Shown here one piece after another: positions 18,471 to 26,912 of a stretch of 64,000 nucleotides of DNA (the stretch's first letter is position 1; the number at the start of each line of letters is the position of its first letter). Position numbers and translations under genes: made by a program. Below the pieces are notes generated by a model. That model had not been told where the DNA came from. It worked only from the letters and a program-made list of their open reading frames with translations, and made no database searches. This DNA is from Tistrella mobilis (lineage in GTDB: Bacteria; Pseudomonadota; Alphaproteobacteria; Tistrellales; Tistrellaceae): the NCBI RefSeq assembly GCF_041468085.1, contig NZ_CP121017.1, forward strand, positions 3,537,676-3,601,675. Direction: 5' to 3'.

Positions 18471-18713
18471 TTACGATCCGCGGGAGATCACCTGCCATGC
18501 AATCGGCATAGATGCCGGATCCGTCATCACCGGCTTCTGGAAGAAGAAGAAGCCGTTCTGATTGCCGCTCTGATTGTTGAAATTGATGGTGTAGGTCACG
18601 CCGCCGGCCTGATCCAGAGCCTCGTCGGGCAGGGCGTCATCGGTGGCGGGCCGATCGGCGGCGGCTTCGATGGCAGCTTCGGGGGCGATTTCGGGGGACT
18701 TTTCGGTGGTCAT
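18471..18713 (-). CDS. Small Asn/Phe-rich protein of unknown function
   Basis: An 80-residue protein. The first 40 residues are acidic and Ala-rich (MTTEKSPEIAPEAAIEAAAD); the second half is quite different: GVTYTINFNN, then SGNQNGFFFFQKP and a PIAWQVISRGS end. An AGGAG site lies 9 bases before the ATG, which supports translation. The end overlaps no other gene, and it faces the UreH-like gene tail to tail. The beta-prone YTI-F-N-N-S...FQ-P pattern recalls small proteins of unknown role found in several bacteria, but no function can be given. Confidence 0.6.
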   Translation of the reverse strand: MTTEKSPEIAPEAAIEAAADRPATDDALPDEALDQAGGVTYTINFNNQSGNQNGFFFFQKPVMTDPASMPIAWQVISRGS

Positions 18714-18807
18714 GTCGGCTACTCCTGAATCAGATGGCGGCCAGCATGGCCGGTTCAGCCACGCGCCGCCAGCCCCGATCGGGCCCGAAGTCGCCGGTCG
18801 TTGACCG

Positions 18808-19499
<692 letters not shown>

Positions 19500-19503
<4 letters not shown>

Positions 19504-20252
19504 GCCTCGTCCTCGCCCAGATAGGCCGCGATTACCCTGGGGTCGGCGCGGATGTCGTCGGGGCTGCCCGAGGCGATGGCATGGCCCGCCACCAGCACCG
19601 TCACCCGATCGGCCAGCGCGAACACCGCCTCCATGTCGTGTTCGACCATCAGGATGGTGGTCTCGTGCGCCAGCGCCCGGATCGTCGCGACCATGGCCGC
19701 ACTCTCATCGGGGCCGAGACCAGCCAGCGGCTCGTCGAGCAGCAGCAGGCGCGGTCGCTGCGCCACGGCCAGCGCGATTTCCAGCCGCCGCCGCTCCCCG
19801 TGGGAGAGCACCGCAGCCGGCCGGCGATCGGCGGGATCGAGCCCGAAACGCGCCAGCACCGCAGCGGCACGGTCCGCCAGATCCCGGTCCCGCGCCCGGG
19901 CGGCAAAGGGCCGCCAGACGGCGCGCGTCGGCGCCAGCAGCCCGACCTCGATGGTTTCCACCGCCGTCAGGCTGGGGAACAAAGCCACGATCTGATAGGC
20001 GCGCACCAGCCCGCGCCGGACGCGGGCGACCACGCCCAGGCCGCCGACATCACGGCCGTCGAAGCGGATCCGGCCGGCATCGGCCATGATCTCGCCCGAA
20101 ATCAGCGCGCAGGCCGTGGTCTTGCCGGCACCGTTGGGGCCGATCAGGGCATGGATCTGCCCGGGCATGACCTGAAGCGACAGGTCATCGGCGGCGGCCA
20201 GCGCCCCGAAGCGGCGGGTGACGCCGGCAAGTTCCAGCAGGGCCGCGGTCAT
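19500..20252 (-). CDS. livG: ABC transporter ATPase LivG
   Basis: A 250-residue ATPase starting MTAALLELAGVTRRFG. Walker A is GPNGAGKTT, the signature is LSHGERRRLEIALAV (Ser-His-Gly, as in many LivG) and Walker B is LLLLDEPLAG. The C-terminal EHDMEAVFALADRVTVL is typical. The ATG at 20250-20252 overlaps the livM stop; the longer frame belongs to livM. Confidence 0.92.
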
Positions 20253-21355
20253 CTCCGCCCCCTCCGCCGGATCCGGGCCCGGATCCGGGCCGCCGAGCCG
20301 GCAACCCCGCCCCGGTTGAAGATTGCCGCCAGCACCAGCATCGGCCCCAGGATCGCCGCCCAATGTTCGGTCCAGCGGCCGAGCATCTCTTCCAGCACCA
20401 CCATGATGGCGGCGCCGGCCACGGCACCGGCGGGCGTCGCCGCCCCGCCCAGCACCACCATCACCATCAGCTCGCCCGATGTCGTCCAGGCCAGCGGTGT
20501 CGGGCTCACGAAGCCGATCAGATTGGCGTTGAGCGCCCCCGCCACACCCGCCACCGCGGCTGCGGCGACGAAGGCTGCAAGCCTGAGGCCATAAGGGCTG
20601 CGGCCCAGCGCCCGAAGCCGGCGTTCGTCGTCGCGCGCCGCCGCCAGCACCAGCCCGTAACGGCTGCCCGACATGCGATGGGCGATGCCGAGCCAGAGGC
20701 CGAGCAGGGCGACGCAGATCCAGTGAAAGACGAGATCATCGCCGGTATCGAGGCCAAGCCCGCCGATGGCCGCGGTGTTGCGGCTCCACATCGACAGCCC
20801 GTCCTCGCCGCCGTAATCGGCGAAGGCGATGGTGACGAAATAGAGCATCTGCGAGAAGGCGAGCGTGATCATGATGAAATAGGCACCGCCGGTGCGCAGG
20901 CTGACCGCCCCGATCGGCAGCGCGATCAGCGCCGCCGCCAGCGCCGCCGCCGGCAGGGTGACCAGCAGGCTGTCCGAGCCGGCGCCGGCCAGGAAGCCCA
21001 GCGCCCCCTCCATGCCCTGGGCATGGTGGAAGGCGATGCCCACCGCATAGGCACCGATGCCGACGAAGGCGCCATGGCCGAGCGAGGGCAGGCCCGCACC
21101 GCCGATCAGCAATTGCAGGCTGGCGGCGGCCAGGCCCCAGATCGCGATCCGGGTGGTGAGCGATACCAGATACGAGGCGCCGGCCGCCTCGGCGAGGAGG
21201 GGCGCCACGGCCAGCAGTACCAGCAGGACGATCGCCGCGCGACCGCCGCGGCCGGGTGCGGCGATATGCATCGACGTCGATGCATCTGCACCACGGCCCC
21301 CGGCCGGATGCATCGATGTCGATGCAGTTTCAGGATGACGGTCAGTCCCGGCCAC
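20249..21355 (-). CDS. livM: ABC transporter permease LivM
   Basis: Up to 368 residues. The permease core (AAIVLLVLLAVAPLLAEAAG onward, eight or more helices, with LPSLGHGAFVGIGAYA and AVSLRTGGAYFIMITLAFSQ) is LivM-type. The GTG at 21355 overlaps livH; this start adds a 40-residue polar leader with a duplicated ASTSMH segment encoded by two palindromic repeats. The ATGs in these repeats (21313 or 21271) may be the true starts, which would make the leader non-coding. Confidence 0.85.
   Translation of the reverse strand: MAGTDRHPETASTSMHPAGGRGADASTSMHIAAPGRGGRAAIVLLVLLAVAPLLAEAAGASYLVSLTTRIAIWGLAAASLQLLIGGAGLPSLGHGAFVGIGAYAVGIAFHHAQGMEGALGFLAGAGSDSLLVTLPAAALAAALIALPIGAVSLRTGGAYFIMITLAFSQMLYFVTIAFADYGGEDGLSMWSRNTAAIGGLGLDTGDDLVFHWICVALLGLWLGIAHRMSGSRYGLVLAAARDDERRLRALGRSPYGLRLAAFVAAAAVAGVAGALNANLIGFVSPTPLAWTTSGELMVMVVLGGAATPAGAVAGAAIMVVLEEMLGRWTEHWAAILGPMLVLAAIFNRGGVAGSAARIRARIRRRGRR
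21267..21284. repeat. Perfect 18-base palindrome, copy 1
   Basis: TGCATCGACGTCGATGCA is its own reverse complement. With the near-identical copy at 21309-21326 it lies at the 5' end of livM, in the region where the start codon is uncertain. Each copy encodes Ala-Ser-Thr-Ser-Met-His if translated. Confidence 0.7.
21309..21326. repeat. 18-base near-palindrome, copy 2
   Basis: TGCATCGATGTCGATGCA differs from copy 1 at one position and lies 42 bases from it, that is four helical turns. The arrangement fits either a tandem operator or a small in-frame duplication. Confidence 0.65.
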
Positions 21356-22259
21356 CGAACACCCCCTTGGGACGGATGGCCAGCACCACCGCCATCAGCA
21401 GATAGATCGTCATCGATGCAAGTGCGGCCCCGATCTGGTCGGCCGCAGCCGGCGGCAGCAACTCGCGCGCGATCTGCGGCAGATAGGCCCGGCCCAGCGT
21501 GTCGGCGAGGCCGACGATGATGGCCCCGACGAAGGCGCCCTTCACCGAGCCGATGCCGCCGATCACGATCACCACGAAGGCCAGGATCAGCACCGGCTCG
21601 CCCATGCCGACCTGCACCGCCAGCACCGGCCCGGCCATGGCACCGGCAAGACCCGCGAGCAGCCCGCCCAGCGCGAAGAGCACGGCATAAAGCCGGCCGA
21701 TATCGACCCCCAATGCCGCCACCATCCGCCGGTTCTGGGCACCGGCACGGATCAGCATACCGAGGCGCGTGCGCTCGATCAGCAGAGCAAGGCCCCCCGC
21801 GACCACCAGCCCCGCCAGAATGATCGCCAGCCGCCAAGCCGGATAGGGCGTGCCGGGCAGCACCTCCACCGTGCCGGCAGCGAAGGCCGGCACGTCGAGG
21901 AACAGCGGCCGCGGCCCGAACAGGATCCGCACCATTTCATTGGCGAAGAGCACGATGCCGAAGGTGGCCAGCACCTGATCCAGATGATCGCGGGCATAAA
22001 GCCGGGCGATGACCAGCCGTTCGATGACGAAGCCGAGCAGGGCCGCCACCGGCAGCGCCGCCAGGATGCCGAGCGGCACCGAGCCGGTTTCGGCCGCGAC
22101 GAAGGCGGCGGCAAAGGCGCCGCACATATAGAGCGCGCCATGGGCAAGGTTGAGCACGCCCATCACGCCGAAGACCAGCGTCAGGCCGGCGGCGATCATG
22201 AACAGCATGACGCCGAGCTGCAGGCCATTCAGGACCTGCTCCAGGACAAGGGAAGACAT
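21342..22259 (-). CDS. livH: ABC transporter permease LivH
   Basis: A 305-residue permease starting MSSLVLEQVLNGLQLGVMLFMIAAGLTLVFGVMGVLNLAHGALYM, the diagnostic LivH N-terminus. The LVIGGIGSVKGAFVGAIIVGL cytoplasmic loop (here IVIGGIGSVKGAFVGA) couples to the ATPases. ATG 22257-22259 was preferred to a GTG six codons upstream. It follows livK after a strong hairpin. Confidence 0.92.
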   Translation of the reverse strand: MSSLVLEQVLNGLQLGVMLFMIAAGLTLVFGVMGVLNLAHGALYMCGAFAAAFVAAETGSVPLGILAALPVAALLGFVIERLVIARLYARDHLDQVLATFGIVLFANEMVRILFGPRPLFLDVPAFAAGTVEVLPGTPYPAWRLAIILAGLVVAGGLALLIERTRLGMLIRAGAQNRRMVAALGVDIGRLYAVLFALGGLLAGLAGAMAGPVLAVQVGMGEPVLILAFVVIVIGGIGSVKGAFVGAIIVGLADTLGRAYLPQIARELLPPAAADQIGAALASMTIYLLMAVVLAIRPKGVFGGRD

Positions 22260-22286
22260 GATCGGATGCGGGAACACCGCCGGCAG

Positions 22287-22325
22287 CCGTGGTGGGGACG
22301 GGGTCAGCCCCCGCCCCCACCACGG
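22287..22325 (-). terminator. Hairpin between livK and livH
   Basis: CCGTGGTGGGG pairs with CCCCACCACGG (11 bp), and an inner CGGGG/CCCCG stem extends it after a one-base mismatch. There is no T-run. In Liv operons such a structure between the binding-protein gene and the permeases often lowers downstream expression or protects the livK message; that role is inferred here. Confidence 0.6.
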
Positions 22326-22340
22326 CCGGCCGGTCCGGTA

Positions 22341-23528
22341 TCACATCTTGCAATCGGCCGCGTAGGCGTCGACGTGGTCGTCGAACACCTTCGAGACGAT
22401 GCGGTTCACCAGCCGGCCCTGATCGTCCTTCACCACCTCGCGGGCGTAGAGATCCTGGATCGGGTGCTGGTTGTTGCCGAAGCGGAATTCGCCGCGGACG
22501 CTGTCGAACTTCGCGGCCTTCATGCCGGCCCGCAGCCCGTCGCGATTGGCGACGTCGCCGCCCACCGCTTCCAGACCCGCGCCCATGATATGCGCCGCTT
22601 CATAGCCCTGCATGGCATAGACCGAGGGCAGCCGGCCATAGGCCTTCTCGAAGCCCGCCACGAAGGCCTTGTTGGCGGGGTTGTCGAGATCGGTCGACCA
22701 TTGCGCGCCGTTGATCACGCCCAGCGCCGCATCGCCCACCGCCGGCAGAACGTCCTGCGAGAACGAGAAGGCGGGGCCATAGAGCTTGATCTTGCCTTTG
22801 AGACCGGCCTGATCGAACTGCTTCACGAAGTTGATACCCATGCCGCCCGGCAGGAACACGAAGACGCCATCGGGTTCGGCAGCCCGGATGCTGGCGATTT
22901 CGGCGGCATAATCCAGCTGGCCCAGCTTGGTATAGACCTCCTGGACCACTTCGCCCTTGTAATAGCGCTTGAAGCCGGTCAGCGAATCCTTGCCCGCCGG
23001 ATAGTTGGGGGCCATCAGGAACATGCGCTTCAACCCGGCCTGCTCCACCGCGGCACCGGTCGCCTCGTGCAGATTGTCGTTCTGATAGGCGGCATTGAAG
23101 TAGTTCGGGCTGCAGCCGGCACCCGCCAGCTGCGAGGGGCCGGCATTGGAGCTGACATAGATCACGTCGTCGCGGGTGACCTTGGGCACCACGGCCAGCG
23201 CGAGATTGGAGAAGACGATGCCGGTCATCAGGCTGACGCCGTCTTCCTTGACCAGCCGGTCGGCCGCCTGCACGGCGGTTTCGGGCTTGCGGGCATCATC
23301 GACGGTCAGCACCTCCACCGGCACCCCGCCCAGCCTGCCGCCGGCCTCCGTCACCGCCAGCATGAAGCCGTCGCGGGTGTCGACACCCAGCCCGGCGCCG
23401 TCGCCGCTCAAAGTGGTGAGCAGGCCGATCTTCACCGGATCCGCCGCCTGAGCCGCGCCCAGACCGAAGCCCATCACGATACCCGTCGCCGCCGCGATCA
23501 TCCGCGAGGCCGCCTTGTTCGTCGTCAT
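22341..23528 (-). CDS. livK: Branched-chain amino acid-type substrate-binding protein
   Basis: A 395-residue precursor. A signal peptide (MTTNKAASRMIAAATGIVMGFGLGAAQA) is followed by ADPVKIGLLTTLSGDGAGLG, the type I periplasmic-binding fold of the LivK/AmiC group. Two Cys (GAGCSPNYF and the C-terminal DCKM) could form a disulfide. The ligand is not evident; aromatic or amide ligands are as likely as Leu/Ile/Val. First gene of livKHMGF. Confidence 0.9.
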   Translation of the reverse strand: MTTNKAASRMIAAATGIVMGFGLGAAQAADPVKIGLLTTLSGDGAGLGVDTRDGFMLAVTEAGGRLGGVPVEVLTVDDARKPETAVQAADRLVKEDGVSLMTGIVFSNLALAVVPKVTRDDVIYVSSNAGPSQLAGAGCSPNYFNAAYQNDNLHEATGAAVEQAGLKRMFLMAPNYPAGKDSLTGFKRYYKGEVVQEVYTKLGQLDYAAEIASIRAAEPDGVFVFLPGGMGINFVKQFDQAGLKGKIKLYGPAFSFSQDVLPAVGDAALGVINGAQWSTDLDNPANKAFVAGFEKAYGRLPSVYAMQGYEAAHIMGAGLEAVGGDVANRDGLRAGMKAAKFDSVRGEFRFGNNQHPIQDLYAREVVKDDQGRLVNRIVSKVFDDHVDAYAADCKM

Positions 23529-23619
23529 CTCCCGTCCCGTCCCTGCGAGGTGTGGCCAAGCCTTGCCCGGCAGCCCCGCGCTCCCCGCGGATCCGCCTGC
23601 CCGTTCCGGTGATCCGGAA

Positions 23620-23862
23620 TCAGGTGAAGGCCTTGAAGGTGATCATCGTGAAGGTGTCCTTGACGCCTGCAATGGCGTGGAGCTTCTCGTTCACGAAATG
23701 CCCGATATCGCGGCCCGGCGCCAGATAGCACTTCATCAGCAGGTCGTATTGACCCGAGATCGAATGCACCTCGGAAATCTCTTCGATCGTCGCCACCGCC
23801 TGATGGGCGACGTCATAGGCCTTGCCGAGTTCGCATTTGATAAGGACGAAGATGGTCTGCAT
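23620..23862 (-). CDS. Stand-alone Lrp/AsnC ligand-binding (RAM) domain protein
   Basis: An 80-residue protein without a helix-turn-helix. It matches only the C-terminal RAM domain of Lrp/AsnC regulators: MQTIFVLIKCELGKAYDVAHQAV, GQYDLLMKCYL and TFTMITFKAF. Such proteins bind amino acids and may modulate a full-length Lrp by mixed assembly. It lies 91 bases upstream of livK on the same strand and may be co-transcribed with it. Confidence 0.85.
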   Translation of the reverse strand: MQTIFVLIKCELGKAYDVAHQAVATIEEISEVHSISGQYDLLMKCYLAPGRDIGHFVNEKLHAIAGVKDTFTMITFKAFT

Positions 23863-24024
23863 GGGGCTCCGACCGGCATGAGATCAGGGAAAATGGGCCG
23901 GCGGCAGGGGCGCACACGGCCGTTTCGCCGACCGTACCCGGTTTTGGCCGCTTTGGGTAGCGGCAGCGCCCGCCACCCCTGCCCCGGGCAGGGATAAGAT
24001 CAGGGCCGGGACCGGAAACGACAA

Positions 24025-24053
24025 AAGCCGGCGACCGCAGACGGTGCCGGCTT
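24025..24053 (-). terminator. Terminator of tRNA-Leu(GAG)
   Basis: On the minus strand AAGCCGGC-ACCG, loop TCTG, CGGT-C-GCCGGCTT is followed by TTGT. This is a 12-bp interrupted stem with a short T-tract, 35 bases after the tRNA. Confidence 0.8.
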
Positions 24054-24087
24054 GATCCGATTTTCAGCTCCTCCGGATCCGGAAGAG

Positions 24088-24174
24088 TGGTGCGACCAGC
24101 AGGACTTGAACCTGCACGCCCTTTCGGGCACTAGCCCCTCAAGCTAGCGCGTCTACCAATTCCGCCATGGTCGC
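24088..24174 (-). tRNA. tRNA-Leu (anticodon GAG)
   Basis: An 87-base class II tRNA with encoded CCA. The acceptor stem is GCGACCA/TGGTCGC, the D-loop GAATTGGTAGACGCGC, the anticodon stem-loop CTAGC-TTGAGGG-GCTAG and the T-arm GCAGGTTCAAGTCCTGC. The variable arm GTGCCCGAAAGGGCG is typical of Leu. It reads CUC and CUU codons. Confidence 0.97.
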
Positions 24175-24195
24175 AGCGGTGTCGTGTGGTCCGTG

Positions 24196-24223
24196 GTTAT
24201 ACGCAAAACCGTCCCGGATGCAA
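24196..24223 (-). promoter_or_regulatory. Sigma70-type promoter of tRNA-Leu(GAG)
   Basis: TTGCAT, a 16-base spacer and TATAAC end about 22 bases before the tRNA 5' end. Confidence 0.6.
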
Positions 24224-24274
24224 GCATCGTCGTCAGAAAAACGACACAAGATCCGCCATTCCGGCCCTGCCAAC

Positions 24275-24299
24275 AAAAAACCCGCCGAACCGAGGCGGG
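24275..24299 (-). terminator. Terminator of tRNA-Leu(CAG)
   Basis: On the minus strand CCCGCC, a 7-base loop and GGCGGG are followed by six T. It lies 50 bases downstream of the second tRNA, before the promoter of the first. Confidence 0.85.
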
Positions 24300-24348
24300 C
24301 GTTTCGTTGACGATGACACTTCCCGATGGTCACCCTCCTTTTGGAGAG

Positions 24349-24435
24349 TGGTGCGACCGGTAGGACTTGAACCTACACGTCCGTACAGACACTAGTACCT
24401 GAAACTAGCGCGTCTACCAATTCCGCCACGGTCGC
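24349..24435 (-). tRNA. tRNA-Leu (anticodon CAG)
   Basis: An 87-base class II tRNA with encoded CCA. Acceptor GCGACCG/CGGTCGC, anticodon stem-loop CTAGT-TTCAGGT-ACTAG, T-arm GTAGGTTCAAGTCCTAC. It is strongly similar to the neighbouring tRNA-Leu in the D-arm and acceptor. It reads the CUG codon, which is the main Leu codon in this genome as seen in the genes here. Confidence 0.97.
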
Positions 24436-24459
24436 ATCGGGCGTCGTCGTCGTGGCGGT

Positions 24460-24489
24460 CTTATAGCCAATACTCCGGGAGGAGCGCAA
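24460..24489 (-). promoter_or_regulatory. Sigma70-type promoter of tRNA-Leu(CAG)
   Basis: TTGCGC, an 18-base spacer and TATAAG end 25 bases before the tRNA 5' end. Confidence 0.55.
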
Positions 24490-24658
24490 GAGGTCTTTTT
24501 CATGGGGACGCAACATTTCTGGAGTGCCCCGGGCTCGCCTGAATCCAAACCATTGACCTGTAATGAAAATGCCATATCCGCCCCCTCGAAAAAAAATGCG
24601 CGCGGCCCCCGCGCCCCTTCCGCACCCCCGTGCCGACCGCCGGTTTTTCCCGGAAACG
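24490..24658. other. Non-coding stretch between tRNA promoter and riboswitch promoter
   Basis: No gene is credible here. It includes a T-run at 24495-24499, an A-rich stretch at 24590-24597 and very GC-rich flanks. A second weak promoter-like pair (TTGACC at about 24553) points toward the riboswitch. Confidence 0.4.
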
Positions 24659-24687
24659 TTGACACCCGGGGCCCCCGCGGGTAATGC
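24659..24687 (+). promoter_or_regulatory. Sigma70-type promoter of the Mn riboswitch transcript
   Basis: A consensus -35 TTGACA, an exactly 17-base spacer and TAATGC. The expected transcription start (about 24694) falls just before the riboswitch P1 stem, which supports both calls. Confidence 0.75.
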
Positions 24688-24697
24688 TCAGCCCACT

Positions 24698-24847
24698 TCC
24701 GAGGGGGAGTAGCCGACCGCGACCGGGCAGACCTGCCCGGCAGGTACGGATCGTACGTCAACAGACTTGCCCGCCGGCCCTGTAAGCCGGCATCCGGCAT
24801 GGCGTACGAGCGACGGGGATCATCCCGGCGCCGGCGAGACCTTCGGA
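24698..24847 (+). promoter_or_regulatory. yybP-ykoY manganese riboswitch
   Basis: The 5' part holds GAGGGGGAGTAGCCGACC, the conserved GGGGAGUAG loop of the family; the middle holds CGTACGTCAACAGACTTG; and the 3' part holds GCGAGACCTT. P1 can form between TCCGAGG (24698-24704) and CCTTCGGA (24840-24847) with one bulge. In this class Mn2+ bridges the two internal loops and raises expression of Mn exporters. The gene that follows is a UPF0016 protein, the expected partner. Confidence 0.85.
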
Positions 24848-24981
24848 CGCGATCGCATCGACCGTCGACACCAGCGCGACGGGACGGCCGGACCGGCCGA
24901 TGCGTGTCGTGTCCGATCGTGCTCGCTGCTTGCGCGCCAGGAATGCAGGTCCGGCCGTCCACCCCGGAGGCAGATCACATC

Positions 24982-25560
24982 ATGGAAGCGCTCGCGGTCT
25001 CCACGCTCGTCGTGGCCCTGGCGGAAATCGGCGATAAGACACAGCTGCTGGCACTCGCGCTGACGCTGCGCTATCGCACCCCCTGGCCGGTGGCGGCCGG
25101 CATCCTGGTCGCAACGCTGGCCAACCACGCCGTGGCGGGCGCCGTAGGCGCGGCCGTCGCCGCCCATGTCGATCCGCAATGGATGCGCTGGATCCTGGGC
25201 GCCTCGTTCATCGCCATGGGCCTGTGGGTACTGGTGCCGGACAAGCTGGACGAGGATGAAGGCCCCCGCTCCACCGCCCGCGGCGCCTTCCTTGCCACGA
25301 CCCTCGCCTTCTTCGTGGTCGAGATCGGCGACAAGACCCAGGTCGCAACCGTGGCCCTTGCGGCCGATTACGCGCCGCTGATCGCCGTGGTCATCGGTAC
25401 GACCGCGGGCATGATGATCGCCAACCTGCCGGTCGTGTTCCTGGGCGACCGGATCACCCGGGTCATCCCGCTGAGCCTGGTCCGCAAGGCCGCCGCCACC
25501 CTGCTGATCGTTCTGGGCGTGCTCGCCCTGCTGGACGGCGGTGCGCTGCTGCACCTCTGA
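24982..25560 (+). CDS. UPF0016/GDT1 family manganese exporter
   Basis: A 192-residue protein with six helices and the two family signatures: EIGDKTQLLAL (near residue 12) and EIGDKTQVATVAL (near residue 115). These Glu-x-Gly-Asp sites bind the transported cation. Bacterial members (MneA type) export Mn2+; eukaryotic ones (TMEM165) move Ca2+/Mn2+. The manganese riboswitch in the leader supports Mn2+ export. ATG 24982 has GGAGG 13 bases upstream; the longer frame runs back through the riboswitch and is rejected. Confidence 0.93.
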   Translation: MEALAVSTLVVALAEIGDKTQLLALALTLRYRTPWPVAAGILVATLANHAVAGAVGAAVAAHVDPQWMRWILGASFIAMGLWVLVPDKLDEDEGPRSTARGAFLATTLAFFVVEIGDKTQVATVALAADYAPLIAVVIGTTAGMMIANLPVVFLGDRITRVIPLSLVRKAAATLLIVLGVLALLDGGALLHL

Positions 25561-25684
25561 CGGAAATGCAGGGCGGCCGTCCCGATCTTGCCACTTGAAC
25601 CGGCGTCGTCGGCGGTGAACATGTCAGGGCAAGACAGTTCTCTGCCATCCGGTGACGGCAGAGCCGGAACGGAGCCCGGGTGGC

Positions 25685-26908
25685 ATGGATGATGGCGGGG
25701 CAGGCAGATATGCGGCGGGTGTGGCGGCGGCATCGATCCCGCCCGCGGCACCGCGCCCCGCCATCGGTCTCAGGGATGCGACCCTTGCCGATATCGATGC
25801 GCTGGTGGCGATCGAGAACGCCTCGTTCATCCACGACCGGATCAGCCGCCGCAGTTTCCGCCACCTGCTGACCCGCGCCCATGCCGATACGGTGATCGCC
25901 GAAACCGCGGGCGCAGGCGGCCGGCCGGTGGTCGCGGGCTATGCCATGGTGCTCTACAACGCCGGCACCCGGCTTGCCCGGCTCTATTCCATCGCCACCG
26001 CCCCGGGCTGGCGCGGCGCCGGCATCGGCGGCCGGCTGCTCGCAGAGGTGGAGGCCCGGTCGCGGGCGGCCGAGGCCACCACCATCCGCCTGGAAGTCCG
26101 TGCCGACGCCCCCGATGTGGCGGCGATCTATGAACATGCCGGCTATCGCCGCTTCGGCCGCTATGTCGCCTATTACGAAGATGCGGTGGATGCCATCCGC
26201 ATGGAGAAGTCTCTGGCCCGGCGGCTGGATCCGTCGCGCGACCGCGTGCCCTATGTGGAGCAGAGCCTGCCCTTCACCTGCGGGCCGGCGGCGCTGATCA
26301 TGGCCATGCATGCGCTCGATCCCGAACGCGCCACCGGCCCCGAGGAGGAACTCAGGATCTGGCGCGAATCGACCACCATCTTCATGACCTCCGGCCATGG
26401 CGGCTGCTCGCCCCATGGCCTGGCGCTGGCGGCGGCCGCCCGCGGCTTCGGCGTCCGCCTGCATGTCACCGGCCAGGGCGTGCCCTTCGTCGACGGCGTG
26501 CGCAGCCCGGAAAAGAAGCGGGTGATCGAGATGGTCCAGGCCGAATTCGAGCGCGAGATCGCAGACGAACCGCTGATCGCCCTCGACGACCGCCCGGCCA
26601 CACTCGACGATATCGCCGCCGCCCTCGCGCGGGGCGAGATCCCGCTCCAGCTGGTCAGTTCCTGGCGCTTCGACCGGCAGAAGGCGCCGCATTGGGTGGT
26701 GGTGGTCGCGGTGGACGAGGCCTGCGTCCACATTCATGATCCCTTCGTCGACCGCGACGAAGGCCGCGCCCCCATCGACTGCATCCGCATTCCCGTCCCC
26801 CGCCGCGATTTCGAGCGCATGTCGCGCTACGGCCGCGCGGGCCTGCGTGCCACGCTGCTCATATCGTCCTCCCCCGTTCCGCCCGTCTCCCGAACCCCGG
26901 ATCCCTGA
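25685..26908 (+). CDS. GNAT acetyltransferase fused to peptidase C39-like domain
   Basis: A 407-residue two-domain protein. Residues about 28-175 form a GNAT N-acetyltransferase with an acetyl-CoA loop RGAGIGG at 110-116. Residues about 190-390 form a papain-like C39 domain with Cys199 in SLPFTCGPAA, His336 in APHWVVVV and Asp352 in HIHDPF. This fusion family is known to pair with RimK-type ATP-grasp genes, as here (4 bases apart). A role in making or trimming a small peptide is likely; the substrate is unknown. An in-frame GTG at 25652 is an alternative start. Confidence 0.85.
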   Translation: MDDGGAGRYAAGVAAASIPPAAPRPAIGLRDATLADIDALVAIENASFIHDRISRRSFRHLLTRAHADTVIAETAGAGGRPVVAGYAMVLYNAGTRLARLYSIATAPGWRGAGIGGRLLAEVEARSRAAEATTIRLEVRADAPDVAAIYEHAGYRRFGRYVAYYEDAVDAIRMEKSLARRLDPSRDRVPYVEQSLPFTCGPAALIMAMHALDPERATGPEEELRIWRESTTIFMTSGHGGCSPHGLALAAAARGFGVRLHVTGQGVPFVDGVRSPEKKRVIEMVQAEFEREIADEPLIALDDRPATLDDIAAALARGEIPLQLVSSWRFDRQKAPHWVVVVAVDEACVHIHDPFVDRDEGRAPIDCIRIPVPRRDFERMSRYGRAGLRATLLISSSPVPPVSRTPDP

Positions 26909-26912
26909 ACCA

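Noticed and set aside
24139-24333. Short minus-strand frame overlapping the tRNA-Leu(GAG) gene
   Set aside because: It runs through a tRNA and its promoter, so it is not a gene.
24698-24847. Considered as a simple terminator or attenuator hairpin region
   Set aside because: The conserved single-stranded segments and their order match the yybP-ykoY class, and the downstream gene is the expected type.
24799-24981. N-terminal extension of the UPF0016 protein
   Set aside because: These bases form the 3' part of the riboswitch and the leader; the extension is Arg-rich without a family match.
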